This document shows positions 43,422 to 52,532 of a stretch of 64,000 nt of DNA, piece by piece. Source of the stretch: Enterococcus thailandicus (GTDB taxonomy: Bacteria > Bacillota > Bacilli > Lactobacillales > Enterococcaceae); contig NZ_JXLE01000001.1 in NCBI RefSeq assembly GCF_001886265.1, forward strand, positions 242,825 through 306,824. The letters run 5' to 3'. The translations under genes were made by a program, and so were the position numbers. The notes beneath the pieces were generated by a model, which had not been told where the DNA came from, ran no database searches, and was given only the letters and a program-made list of their open reading frames with translations. Within the stretch, counting starts at the first letter, position 1; each line of letters starts with the position of its first letter.

Positions 43422-43483
43422 TCAGCCCCATTGTTGGGACAGTTACTCCAACAACGGATGGGGCAACCGTTGCGCTTAGTTAA
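43415..43483 (+). CDS. -1 frameshift extension of the tail tube protein
   Basis: 22 codons (GVISPIVG ... TTDGATVALS) in the -1 frame to TAA. Slip site identical to that in the capsid gene. The downstream stems are kept: GCCCC/GGGGC and GTTGGG/TCCAAC (one G-U). Would decorate part of the tail tube. Confidence 0.75.
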   Translation, partial: GVISPIVGTVTPTTDGATVALS

Positions 43484-43497
43484 GGAAGGAGAACAAT

Positions 43498-43833
43498 ATG
43501 ACACGTACATTTAGAATTCGTAAAAAGGACGGAACAAAAGTTGTTGAAGGCGAAAGCCCATTAACGATTACAGGAATTACTGCTGATACACAAGTAGCTG
43601 CAGGCGATTACTATGCTATAGCTATTGAAAATGGTGTAGAAAGTGCGAAAGTTGATATCCCAGCATTTAAAACTTTAGCTGAGCAAGAACCCGAATCATT
43701 AAAAATGGGGTTAGATGAAAAACCAACAAAAAATAATACGATCGAAGAAATCAAGCAGTGGTTAACTGATCACGATATTGATTTTGCTGGAGTGACATTG
43801 AAAGATGACTTACTGGCCTTGGTGCCAGCGTGA
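43498..43833 (+). CDS. Ig-like/HeH domain tail-associated protein
   Basis: 111 aa; AAGGAAGGAGAAC. Residues 1-60: beta-sandwich pattern ESPLTITGITADTQVAAGDY ... ESAKVDIPAF. Residues 70-111: HeH/LEM-like hairpin (KPTKNNTIEEIKQWLTDHDI, LKDDLLALV). Likely a tail tube accessory or decoration protein. Confidence 0.7.
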   Translation: MTRTFRIRKKDGTKVVEGESPLTITGITADTQVAAGDYYAIAIENGVESAKVDIPAFKTLAEQEPESLKMGLDEKPTKNNTIEEIKQWLTDHDIDFAGVTLKDDLLALVPA

Positions 43834-43891
43834 AACGAAGAGGACTAAACATTTAGTCCTCTTTTTTATTGGAATTTTAGGAGGAATAACG

Positions 43892-44203
43892 ATGGCGAAA
43901 GTACAACTAGTTTTAAAAAACAAAGAAGGCAAAAAAGAAGTTTTTGAAAATTTGGATACAACTGGGAAAGATTATCGAACGGCATTAGAAACAATCAAAA
44001 AATTAAATACTGAAGGAACAAAAATGTGGGATCAGCTCGAACATTATTTGACATTTGCTAAACAAATTTTTAGAGATGACAAATTGACTGACGATCAAAT
44101 CTTAGACGGGTTACCTAGCGAAAAAACAATCGAAGTCTTGGATGACATTTTAGGACAAGTTATGGGAGTTGAAGAAAATCCCGATCCAGAAGCAAAAAAG
44201 TAA
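43892..44203 (+). CDS. Tail assembly chaperone (gpG-like)
   Basis: 103 aa from the ATG at 43,892 (AGGAGGAAT); the longer frame from 43,805 is not coding. Helical protein preceding the tape measure gene. It ends at the slippery A-AAA-AAG followed by TAA. Confidence 0.85.
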   Translation: MAKVQLVLKNKEGKKEVFENLDTTGKDYRTALETIKKLNTEGTKMWDQLEHYLTFAKQIFRDDKLTDDQILDGLPSEKTIEVLDDILGQVMGVEENPDPEAKK

Positions 44204-44382
44204 CGCCTGAGGAAGCGGAAGAAATGTACTTAAATTTGTGCAGAGAGTTGGTAAAATCCGGCTGGTCATTGTCAGATATTGAGAACAATTCAATTGAGAT
44301 GATGGTGAAAATTGCTTGCACAGAACCTAAAAAAGAAAAAACAAAAGAAGTTGATTTGAAAGACTTTCTTAAATCTATATAG
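44200..44382 (+). CDS. gpT-like part of the tail chaperone, reached by -1 frameshift
   Basis: 60 codons from GTA at 44,200 (VTPEEAEEMYLNLCRELV ... KDFLKSI). The canonical heptamer A AAA AAG at 44,194-44,200 in the correct phase gives a 163-aa G-T fusion. gpGT binds tape measure protein during tail assembly. Confidence 0.88.
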   Translation, partial: VTPEEAEEMYLNLCRELVKSGWSLSDIENNSIEMMVKIACTEPKKEKTKEVDLKDFLKSI

Positions 44383-44396
44383 AAAGGAGGAAAACT

Positions 44397-44977
44397 ATGG
44401 CAAAGGGAAAGCCTCTTGGTAACATGATTATTAAACTAGATTTAGATAGTTCAGGGTTATCAAAAGGATTGACAGGAGCAAAAAACGCAGTCACTCACCA
44501 GACAAAAGCAATGCAAGCGCAAATGAAAGTGATGAGTGCGTCAGGAAATTCACTCGGAGTGCTTGAAGCTAAGTACAATGGTTTGGGGAGTGTACTCCAA
44601 TCAAATGAGCGCCAAGTCGAATTGCTAACAAAAGCTTACAAGGATAGTTTTGATGCAAATGGAAATGCGACGGCTTCAACTGTGAAATATGCTAATCAGC
44701 TGAATCAAGCAACTGCGAGATCAGCTAGCTACGAAACTCAAATGAAAAATACTGTTGGTCAAATTGCCCGCATGAAGGTAGAAACTGAAGGAACCACGGG
44801 ATGGCTAAAAGCGGAGTCAGCTCAGTGGATAGAGTCAGGAAAACGACTCGAATCGTTTGGAAACAAGGTTTCTAGTGCTGGCACTGCTTTAACAGTTGGA
44901 GTAACCGCACCAATCGTTGCAGGAACTGCAGCAGTTACAACTGCTGCTATTTCTTGGGAAAGTGCCTTCGCAGGGGT
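44397..44977 (+). CDS. Tape measure protein, exon 1
   Basis: 193 codons plus 2 nt; RBS AAAGGAGG. Starts MAKGKPLGNMIIKLDLDSSG, with an N-terminal coiled coil (gpG/T-binding and tail length region) and ends ...ISWESAFAG-GT. Joining to exon 2 gives FAGVKKTNDEV, which matches intact tape measure proteins. Confidence 0.88.
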
Positions 44978-46168
44978 GAATTCTTTGCCCTCCCTTATAG
45001 CGATGTAAGGGTAATTAAATCGAGCAAAAACGGTGAAGACTAAGGTTTTATGGTATAATAAAATCGGATAGATAAGGAAGTCATGAGCTTTATCGAAAGG
45101 GAGGTATCCGAACCTCCTTTCCAATAAAATGTACATTCGGAGGCACTGTCGGAGGTGTTATTATGAGCAAGTTAAAGTTGACTTGTAAAAACTGTGGGAA
45201 AGATGTCTACAAAATGCCTAGTGAGGTAAGAAGCAAAAATATTTTCTGTAATAGGAAATGTTGGAGCGAATACCAAGCACAATTTAGGCGTACAGAATCA
45301 TGTGATTTTTGCAAGGAGAAGTTTACTAAAAGTCAGAGTAATTTTAATGGAAAACATAAATTCTGTTGTAGAGAATGCAAAGACGAATGGCAAAAGGAAG
45401 GGTTAAAAGGAGACAAAGGCAATTTTTATGGGAGAAAGCACAGTGTCGAGAGCATTGCTAAACTGAAAAATACTTTGAAAAATGTTAGACTATCTGGTCA
45501 AGATAACCCTAAATATTGCAAAGTTCCTGTAAAATGTGAAGAGTGTGGACAAACCACTTTAAAGATACCTTATTTAATTGGTAGGAGCAAACATCAATAT
45601 TGTTCCGAAGAATGTAGACATAAAGGGCAATCTCAAATAATTCGTGGTAAAAGTAATCCAAATTACAATCCTAATTTAACTTTGGAAGACAGGAATAAAA
45701 GAATGAAAGTGTTAGGATACGTTCACTTTAAAAACACAGTCTTAAAAAGAGATGATTTTAAATGTGTTATCTGTAATTCCAAAGAGAATGTGGTTGTGCA
45801 TCATTTAAACGCATATCATTGGGATAAAAAGAATAGACTGAATCCTGACAACGCCGTTGTTCTTTGTAAAAAATGTCATTTAACTTTCCATAAAATTTAC
45901 GGACAAAAAAATAATACTGAGCAACAATTCAAAGAATTTTACGAAACTCCTACGCTGTAGGGGTTTTTATTATACCTAAAACTATGTTAATACCGTGCTA
46001 ACTTGCTGGATTACTAAAGGCCAGTAAGCAGTGTAGAGCGTAGGAGCTGAATAAATATAATGCTCCCACGAGTGTTCGAGAGCTCATGCTTTGAGTTCAA
46101 AATGTACGCCGAACTTATAGGAAACTATAAGAAGTGAGGGATAAAAAGCCCCCACGATAACAAAATTG
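44978..46168 (+). ncRNA. Group I intron 1 (with HNH ORF) in the tape measure gene
   Basis: 1,191 nt. The 5' exon ends GGGGU, pairing with the internal GCCCU (P1 with U-G). The intron ends in G (AAAATTG). The 3' part has CTTATAG-GAAA-CTATAAG and GTGAGGG/CCCCCAC stems, which covary with intron 2. Removal restores the reading frame. Confidence 0.88.
45163..45960 (+). CDS. HNH homing endonuclease in intron 1
   Basis: 265 aa; RBS GGAGGTG. Three Cys4-type zinc fingers (CKNCGKDVYK..CNRKC; CDFC..CCREC; CEECG..CSEEC), a NUMOD3-like segment (GNFYGRKHSVESIAKL ~92-107) and a C-terminal HNH (CVICNSKENVVVHHLNAYHW..CKKCH). Expected to cut intronless tape measure alleles. It has its own TGGTATAAT promoter (45,051-45,059) and a hairpin terminator at its stop (45,947-45,968). 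Confidence 0.9.
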   Translation: MSKLKLTCKNCGKDVYKMPSEVRSKNIFCNRKCWSEYQAQFRRTESCDFCKEKFTKSQSNFNGKHKFCCRECKDEWQKEGLKGDKGNFYGRKHSVESIAKLKNTLKNVRLSGQDNPKYCKVPVKCEECGQTTLKIPYLIGRSKHQYCSEECRHKGQSQIIRGKSNPNYNPNLTLEDRNKRMKVLGYVHFKNTVLKRDDFKCVICNSKENVVVHHLNAYHWDKKNRLNPDNAVVLCKKCHLTFHKIYGQKNNTEQQFKEFYETPTL

Positions 46169-46631
46169 AAAGAAAACTAACGATGAGGTTATAGATTCAA
46201 ACGGAAATGTTGTTTATTCTTACAGCGATTTGGAAAGTGGTCTTCGCAAATTAGCAACTCAGTTGCCTGCCAGTCATCAGGAAATTGCTGGTGTAGCAGA
46301 AGCTGCCGGGCAGTTAGGTATCAAAACGGAAAATGTTGTTAGCTTTACAAAAACAATGATCGACATGGGCGAATCGACAAATATGTCAGCCGAAACCGCG
46401 GCAACGTCATTAGCTCGATTGGCTAATATCACAAAATTACCACAGGATCAATTTAGTAATTTAGGTGCTTCTATCGTCGATTTAGGGAATAACTTTGCAA
46501 CTACTGAATCAGAAATCACAGAAATGGCATTACGATTAGCAGGGGCAGGTAGCCAAATTGGACTGAGCCAAGGAGATATTTTAGGATTAGCCGCAGCGCT
46601 TTCATCGGTTGGCATTGAAGCAGAGATGGGT
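46169..46631 (+). CDS. Tape measure protein, exon 2
   Basis: 1 nt plus 154 codons (KKTNDEVIDSNGNVV ... VGIEAEMG). Holds the conserved phage tape measure core (AEAAGQLGI, ANITKLPQDQFSNLG). Confidence 0.88.
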
Positions 46632-46930
46632 AAGTAAAACTGCCCCGTTGCTGAGAAATCAGCAGTGTAAAATCGACAAAATCGGTAAAACACTCTTTAG
46701 CTTATATTAAAAGAGTCAATACCGAGGTAAATACAAGAACTAAAGAGCTTGTATCACCGTAGAGCATAGGAAATGAACCTATGCTTTTTGTTTGCTCAAA
46801 AAGTATAGAATAAAATTTTCCCACGAGTGTCGATTACCCTAACGGGATAAGACGAGGGTAAAAATATATGCCGAACTTACTGGTGACAGTAAGAAGCAAA
46901 GGATAAAAAGCCTTTGCGATAACATAATTG
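46632..46930 (+). ncRNA. Group I intron 2 (no ORF) in the tape measure gene
   Basis: 299 nt. The 5' exon ends AUGGGU, pairing with the internal GCCC; the intron ends CATAATTG. It shares CCCACGAGTG, GCCGAACTTA and GGATAAAAAGCC with intron 1. The stems CTTACTG-GTGA-CAGTAAG and GCAAAGG/CCTTTGC differ from intron 1 by compensatory changes. Confidence 0.88.
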
Positions 46931-49900
46931 GGTTCTGCTATATCTAAAGTGATGGTGAATATGCAGGTAGCTGCAAAAACCGGACTTGGTCAGATGGAAG
47001 AATTATCTGCTAAAACAGGAATGACTCGAAGAGAGTTAGAATTGATGTCTTCGAATAATTCAAAAGATTTTAAAGCGTTAGCTAGCTCGATTGGAATGAC
47101 AACGTCAGAAATGACAGGAATCATGAAAGCTTCTAGCAACCTTGAAAATTTCGGTAAAATCGCCGGAATGTCAGCGCAAGAGTTCAAAAAAGCATTTGAA
47201 GAAGATGCTATTGGAGCTATTGGTAAATTTGTTGAGGGTCTAGGTGGTGCAGAAGCACAAGGAACGTCTGCAATTGAAATGCTCGATGAGATGGGTATTA
47301 GAGAAGTACGTTTGCGAGATAGCTTATTGCGCGCAGGTAATGCTAGTGACTTATTTAAAGATGCAGTGAGTCGTTCAAACAAAGCGTTTGGTGAAAATGT
47401 AGCTTTGACGGATGAAGCAAATAAACGTTATGAAACAACAGAATCTAAGCTAAAAATGCTAAAAAACGAAGCTGTAGATGCAGCAATCGATCTAGGTGGA
47501 CCATTTGTAGATGCACTGCGAGATGGACTCGAAGCTTCTAAACCTCTAGTTAAACATTTAGGAAATCTAGCCAAAACATTTTCTACTTTAAGTGAAGATC
47601 AACAAAGAAATATTATTAAATGGATTGGGCTTGTGGCTGCAATAGGACCAGTTACGCGTGCATTCGGTCCTGTAATAACGATCGTAGGTAAAACAAAAAC
47701 GAGTATTGGAAAATTAAGCAATTCGATTGTCGATTTAGCAGCAAAAGCTGCTGAGAAAAAAGCAATGGAATCATTTTCTACAACAGTTGCCACAGCAGGC
47801 ACAACAGCCGTTAAAACAGCAGGTGCTGGCGGAGTAGGTGGTTTGACTACAGCATTAGGGAAAACTGCAGGTGCAGCAACTACTGCTGCAGGTTCAAGCG
47901 GAATTGGAGCAGTCACGACTTCTTTAGGATTGTTGGGACCTTCATTGCTTGGGGTTGTTGGTGTAGGCGGTGCTTTGGCACTTGGTTATGGCGCTTGGAA
48001 GACCTTTGGAGAAGAAGCGTGGAATTCTTCTCAACGAGTCAAAGAGTGGGGAGCGGACGTTGGTACAGAAGTAGATACTACGTTAAGTACAGTAAAGAAG
48101 AAAACGGAAGAAACTTCTGGTCAGTTTAACTTAATGGCACAAGGATTTGATCAAAATACTGGGCCAATGGTTAAAAATTTCGAAACAATTGGTGTATCAA
48201 TTGAATCAAGTTTAACCAAAAAGGTCGAAGGGTTAGATAATTTAATTAAGAACCTTCCTGGCACAGTGACTGATTCAATGAAAGAAATCGTTGAGAATGA
48301 AAAAGAAATGAATCAGTCTGCGCTAGATAAAATTAAAGAAAACAACGAACGAGTCAAAGAAATTCGTGAAAAAGCTTCAAAAGAAAATAGAAATATTAGT
48401 ATTGCAGAAGCACAAATGATTAGTGATATTTCTAAAAATACAGCAGAAGAATATGTAAATACGCTTGATGTATCAGCGCAACAGAAAAAAGCGATTTTAA
48501 ATTCGATGACTGGTGACGTGTCAAAAGCCAGTAAGGAGCAAGCTAAGACATGGCTTCAATCATTAGGAGAACAAAGAAATGCTTCTAAAAATCATGCAGC
48601 TCAAATGCGAAAAGAGCAGGAAAAATGGTTGAAGGAGTGGGGTTATAATCTTGATGGCGAATTTGCACAAACGTATTTAGCAGAATGGGATAAAATCAAC
48701 GATGCAACGACAGAAGGTTTTGATAGTCAAATAGCTGCTATAGTAGAAAAATATCCTGAATTGACAGACAAAGTTCACCTTGCAACGGGCGAATTGATTG
48801 ACGCAAGTGCGGGGGCTAGTCAATACCTCATAGACGATAATGAAAAGTTACTTGAAAATGCTGGTTATATGGCGGATAAGTTAGCTGAAAATGCTAAGAA
48901 AAACGCAAATACACTGAAATGGGTCGCTAAAGAAGGAACTGACGGTGCAAGGGAATGGAATTCATTAGAACTTCTTGATAAAGAAGGAAATGTAAAAACA
49001 AATGCACCAGAAATAATCACTGAAGCTTCTAAAAATATTACTACATGGAATAACCTTAAAATGGTTTTACATGATGCAAATATTGATACAAATGCTAAAA
49101 AGATGATTGGTGAAGCAGCAATTGCTAATAATTTGTGGCGAGGAATGGCGTGGGAAGACAAAGCAGCTGTTCTTCAAGATGAATTCAGTATCAATATTTA
49201 TAAAGCATTGGAGTCTTCTGGTAAGTGGGATGAGCTTACTTTTGAACAGAAAAAAGCTGTCTTATATTCAAACACGCCAGAAGTCATGGCAGAAACTCTA
49301 TTCAATCTTGGACTTTGGAATGACTATAAAACTGAAATTAAAGATTTAAAAGCGAATAACTATGACTTTTTACAGACTCTTTCTAAATCAGGAGAAAAGC
49401 TGAAAATTTGGAATGAAACGCCAGCAGATATAAAAGAATTATTTGCGAAAAATTCTGATTTTCTAAATAAAATATTCTCTTCTGAAGAAAGTTTGAAGCG
49501 GTGGAACGAAATTCCGGATTCTGAGAAAAAGCTACTTGCTGATAATACTAATTTTCTTACGAAGCTTACTACTTCAAAGGACTCATTGGCTCAATGGAAT
49601 GAGCTTCCAGTTAGCCAGAAAAATATACTCGCTGATAATTCAGACTTATTAAATAAAATTTTTACCTCAAAAGAGTCGTTTAACGCGTGGAAAGAACTAC
49701 CAGATCCAGTTAAAAAAATGCTTGGCAATAACGAAGATATTTTAGCAAAAGTTAGGGACGGAAAAATTAGTATTGAAGAATACAACAAAAATGTACTTCC
49801 TCTGCTGAAAAAAATCTTAGGTGATAATTCTAGCTTGACTGGTGCCATTAGTGACGCAAGCGGAGCAATTAAGAATTACAATGAAAATGTATTTCCAAAT

Positions 49901-52525
49901 GATAAAACTGTTGTAGGTCATGATAAAGCTTCGCAAGCGGCTAAAGACGCGTTTGACGCTTTTGATCGTTTTAAAAATTTAATACCTGATACGATTACTA
50001 AGACAGTATCAGCTGATTTCATTGGTCCTGTACAAAAAAATGCAAAAGGAACAAATTTCCACCCCGGCGGACCCGCAATGGTCAACGACCAGAAAGGACC
50101 CATGTACGAAGAACTCGTGCAACTGCCTAGCGGAAATTCGTTTATTCCGAAGGGGCGAAATGTTGTTCTTGATTTGCCGAGAGGTTCAAAAGTTTTAAAA
50201 GCTTCACGAACTAAAAAGCTCTTTTCAAGATATGCTGATGGAATCGGAAATATTTCTACAGTATCAACAATTCCAAACTTTACACCACTAGTTATTGCTA
50301 TAAATGAATTAACTGCAGTATTAAGACAACAAACTGGCGTAGGGGTTACGACTGAAGAATCAGTTGCACCAAAAACAAGTACACCTACAGATATTCAATC
50401 GATCACACCTGAACAGTTAGAAGAAAAAACACCTGAGTTTGCTCTAATTGGCTCTGAGTGGTTAACAAATCTTTCTGACGGATGGAACTCTGTTGTTCCT
50501 GCTTACATGAGTAATGAAAAACTCTTTATCAATCAATACTCAACTGCATTAAAAATACAAAATACACCGAATTATTTGCAAGGACTTGCTTGGAATCGCA
50601 ATTTAATGAACGGTTGGAATAGCCTAACAGGTTCATTTATTAGCGCAATCAATTCATTTTGTAATCAAGCAATGACGACATTACGCAGTTACAATTCACC
50701 AATGTATAGCAATGGTCGTGCTTGGCAACAAAACAACTTAAACGGTTGGAACTCGTTGTATGGGTCTTTTATTGTAAGAGTGAATCAACTAGGAAATGAC
50801 TCAGTTAATAATTTGCGTTCAAAATATGGTGGTTATTATAATGCTGGATCATTCTTGATGCAGTCATTGATAAATGGCGTTAACTCGATGGGTAGTTCTT
50901 TAAATGCAACGATGAACGGTGTAGCCAACAAAATGGTTGGCGGCATTGGTAAAGGTGTCAACGGTGTGATTTCTGGTGTCAATTACGTATTGAAAGAAGT
51001 AGAGTCTAGTAAATCAATTGGGACTTGGACAGTTCCACAGTACGCAAAAGGGACAGAGGCACACCCCGGCGGACTAGCTATGATCAACGATCAAAAAGGT
51101 CCTATTCATGAAGAGTATGTTCAAATGCCGGACGGAAAAGGATTTATTGCAAAAGGAAGAGACTTATTAGTTAATTTGCCAAAAGGAGCACAAGTTTTAA
51201 ATGCGTCATTAACGAAAAAACTAAAAAGTCGTTTAGACGTTCCGAGATACGAAAATGGTATCGGTAATTTTGACATTGTGGATTTGTTAGATGATGAAAA
51301 AGCAATGCAAAAATTCCTGAATAGTAAAGTGAAGTATGACGGTATCGGCGAGCCGTGGTTGGATATGACAAAATCTGGTGTCAAGCTGATGGCTCAATCA
51401 GCTAATACTATGCTCCAATCAAAATTGAGTGAATTTTTCACACATGGAAATTTTGATGGCAGCATGAATGGAAATGGTGTCTATCAGTATTTAGTCGATG
51501 TTGCACAAAAGGTAATGTCAAAGTTTCCTGGTATGACAATTACTTCTGGTTATCGTCCTGGAGACGCCTACTATCATGGAAAACACCAAGCAATTGATAT
51601 TGCATTACCAGGAGTAACAGGTGGTAGTCCGATTTATACACAAGCTGCCAATTATGCGTTTGAAAAGTTCACTTCAAAAATCGCTTATGTAATCACGAAC
51701 GGAAAAGTTCGTGATCGCATGGGACTTTCTGGAACAGGAGCAAGCGGAAATTGGGTAAATTGGCCTGACGGAGATCACTTTGATCATGTCCATTTGAACG
51801 GTTCAATGGGTTCTGGAAATATTTTTAATGCTGGTTCTGGCGGTGGTGGTGTTGAAAAATGGCGATCACTAGCCACTAAGGCATTAAAGATGGAAAATCA
51901 GTACAGTGCTGCAAATCTGAATGCGTTGCTTTACCAAATGCAAACGGAATCCAACGGAAATCCAAGAGCGATTAATCTTTGGGATGACAATGCGAAGCGA
52001 GGAACGCCGTCGAAAGGATTGATGCAAGTAATTGATCCAACGTTTAGAAGCAACGCTCGCGCTGGATTCGATAAAGATATTTTTGATCCAATCAGCAACA
52101 TTCTTGCTGCAATTCGTTATACGAAAAGCACGTATGGCAGTTTGTTGGCGGGCTGGAAAGGTGTTGGTTATGAGAACGGTGGATGGATAACTCAGGATGG
52201 ACTTTATAGAGGTGGCGAAAAAAATAAACCAGAAATGGTAGTGCCTATGACCAAAAAAACTAGAGCGATTGAGTTGATAGGAGAAGCACTCGCTTTTCTT
52301 TCTGGAAACAAGAGCGGTAGTACGAAAGATTCGGTAAAATCAGATAATTCAGAAGAACTATTATTACTCATTAAGCAGCAACAACGACAACACAATGAAT
52401 TGATGATGATTCTTAAAGCGATTCTTGGGAAAGATTCTGGTATTAAAAAATCAGATATTGGTAAGGCTGCAAATGATTTTTTAGGTTCTGACTGGAGTAA
52501 GCTTCAATATATGGCAGGGAGGTGA
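46931..52525 (+). CDS. Tape measure protein, exon 3 (with two cell-wall hydrolase domains)
   Basis: 1,864 codons; the spliced protein is ~2,212 aa. In order: conserved core (GSAISKVMVNMQ), Ala/Gly-rich membrane region (~residues 340-490 of the whole), coiled coils, a set of 31-aa Trp repeats (WNE(I/L)P...ADN..LL.K), two copies of an HPGG(P/L)AM..DQKGP domain, a VanY/M15-like domain (ITSGYRPG, HGKHQAIDIAL, HFDHVHLNGS), an SLT-like lytic domain (MQTESNGNPRAIN, GLMQVIDPTF), then a C-terminal helix. It sets tail length and locally opens peptidoglycan. Confidence 0.9.
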   Translation, partial: GSAISKVMVNMQVAAKTGLGQMEELSAKTGMTRRELELMSSNNSKDFKALASSIGMTTSEMTGIMKASSNLENFGKIAGMSAQEFKKAFEEDAIGAIGKFVEGLGGAEAQGTSAIEMLDEMGIREVRLRDSLLRAGNASDLFKDAVSRSNKAFGENVALTDEANKRYETTESKLKMLKNEAVDAAIDLGGPFVDALRDGLEASKPLVKHLGNLAKTFSTLSEDQQRNIIKWIGLVAAIGPVTRAFGPVITIVGKTKTSIGKLSNSIVDLAAKAAEKKAMESFSTTVATAGTTAVKTAGAGGVGGLTTALGKTAGAATTAAGSSGIGAVTTSLGLLGPSLLGVVGVGGALALGYGAWKTFGEEAWNSSQRVKEWGADVGTEVDTTLSTVKKKTEETSGQFNLMAQGFDQNTGPMVKNFETIGVSIESSLTKKVEGLDNLIKNLPGTVTDSMKEIVENEKEMNQSALDKIKENNERVKEIREKASKENRNISIAEAQMISDISKNTAEEYVNTLDVSAQQKKAILNSMTGDVSKASKEQAKTWLQSLGEQRNASKNHAAQMRKEQEKWLKEWGYNLDGEFAQTYLAEWDKINDATTEGFDSQIAAIVEKYPELTDKVHLATGELIDASAGASQYLIDDNEKLLENAGYMADKLAENAKKNANTLKWVAKEGTDGAREWNSLELLDKEGNVKTNAPEIITEASKNITTWNNLKMVLHDANIDTNAKKMIGEAAIANNLWRGMAWEDKAAVLQDEFSINIYKALESSGKWDELTFEQKKAVLYSNTPEVMAETLFNLGLWNDYKTEIKDLKANNYDFLQTLSKSGEKLKIWNETPADIKELFAKNSDFLNKIFSSEESLKRWNEIPDSEKKLLADNTNFLTKLTTSKDSLAQWNELPVSQKNILADNSDLLNKIFTSKESFNAWKELPDPVKKMLGNNEDILAKVRDGKISIEEYNKNVLPLLKKILGDNSSLTGAISDASGAIKNYNENVFPNDKTVVGHDKASQAAKDAFDAFDRFKNLIPDTITKTVSADFIGPVQKNAKGTNFHPGGPAMVNDQKGPMYEELVQLPSGNSFIPKGRNVVLDLPRGSKVLKASRTKKLFSRYADGIGNISTVSTIPNFTPLVIAINELTAVLRQQTGVGVTTEESVAPKTSTPTDIQSITPEQLEEKTPEFALIGSEWLTNLSDGWNSVVPAYMSNEKLFINQYSTALKIQNTPNYLQGLAWNRNLMNGWNSLTGSFISAINSFCNQAMTTLRSYNSPMYSNGRAWQQNNLNGWNSLYGSFIVRVNQLGNDSVNNLRSKYGGYYNAGSFLMQSLINGVNSMGSSLNATMNGVANKMVGGIGKGVNGVISGVNYVLKEVESSKSIGTWTVPQYAKGTEAHPGGLAMINDQKGPIHEEYVQMPDGKGFIAKGRDLLVNLPKGAQVLNASLTKKLKSRLDVPRYENGIGNFDIVDLLDDEKAMQKFLNSKVKYDGIGEPWLDMTKSGVKLMAQSANTMLQSKLSEFFTHGNFDGSMNGNGVYQYLVDVAQKVMSKFPGMTITSGYRPGDAYYHGKHQAIDIALPGVTGGSPIYTQAANYAFEKFTSKIAYVITNGKVRDRMGLSGTGASGNWVNWPDGDHFDHVHLNGSMGSGNIFNAGSGGGGVEKWRSLATKALKMENQYSAANLNALLYQMQTESNGNPRAINLWDDNAKRGTPSKGLMQVIDPTFRSNARAGFDKDIFDPISNILAAIRYTKSTYGSLLAGWKGVGYENGGWITQDGLYRGGEKNKPEMVVPMTKKTRAIELIGEALAFLSGNKSGSTKDSVKSDNSEELLLLIKQQQRQHNELMMILKAILGKDSGIKKSDIGKAANDFLGSDWSKLQYMAGR

Positions 52526-52532
52526 AAGATGA

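Noticed and set aside
41208..43480. +1 frameshift as in Listeria phage PSA for the capsid and tail tube genes
   Set aside because: The +1 frames (SNKPCCW.., SNQPHCW..) are not similar to each other beyond shared DNA and are less plausible; third-position changes favour the -1 frame.
45001..46640. Tape measure gene as a pseudogene broken by stops
   Set aside because: Both interruptions have group I intron features with covarying stems and splice to restore the frame.
46928..46930. TTG at 46,928 as an independent start for a 1,865-aa protein
   Set aside because: No RBS; these three bases are the end of intron 2, and splicing supplies a continuous frame.
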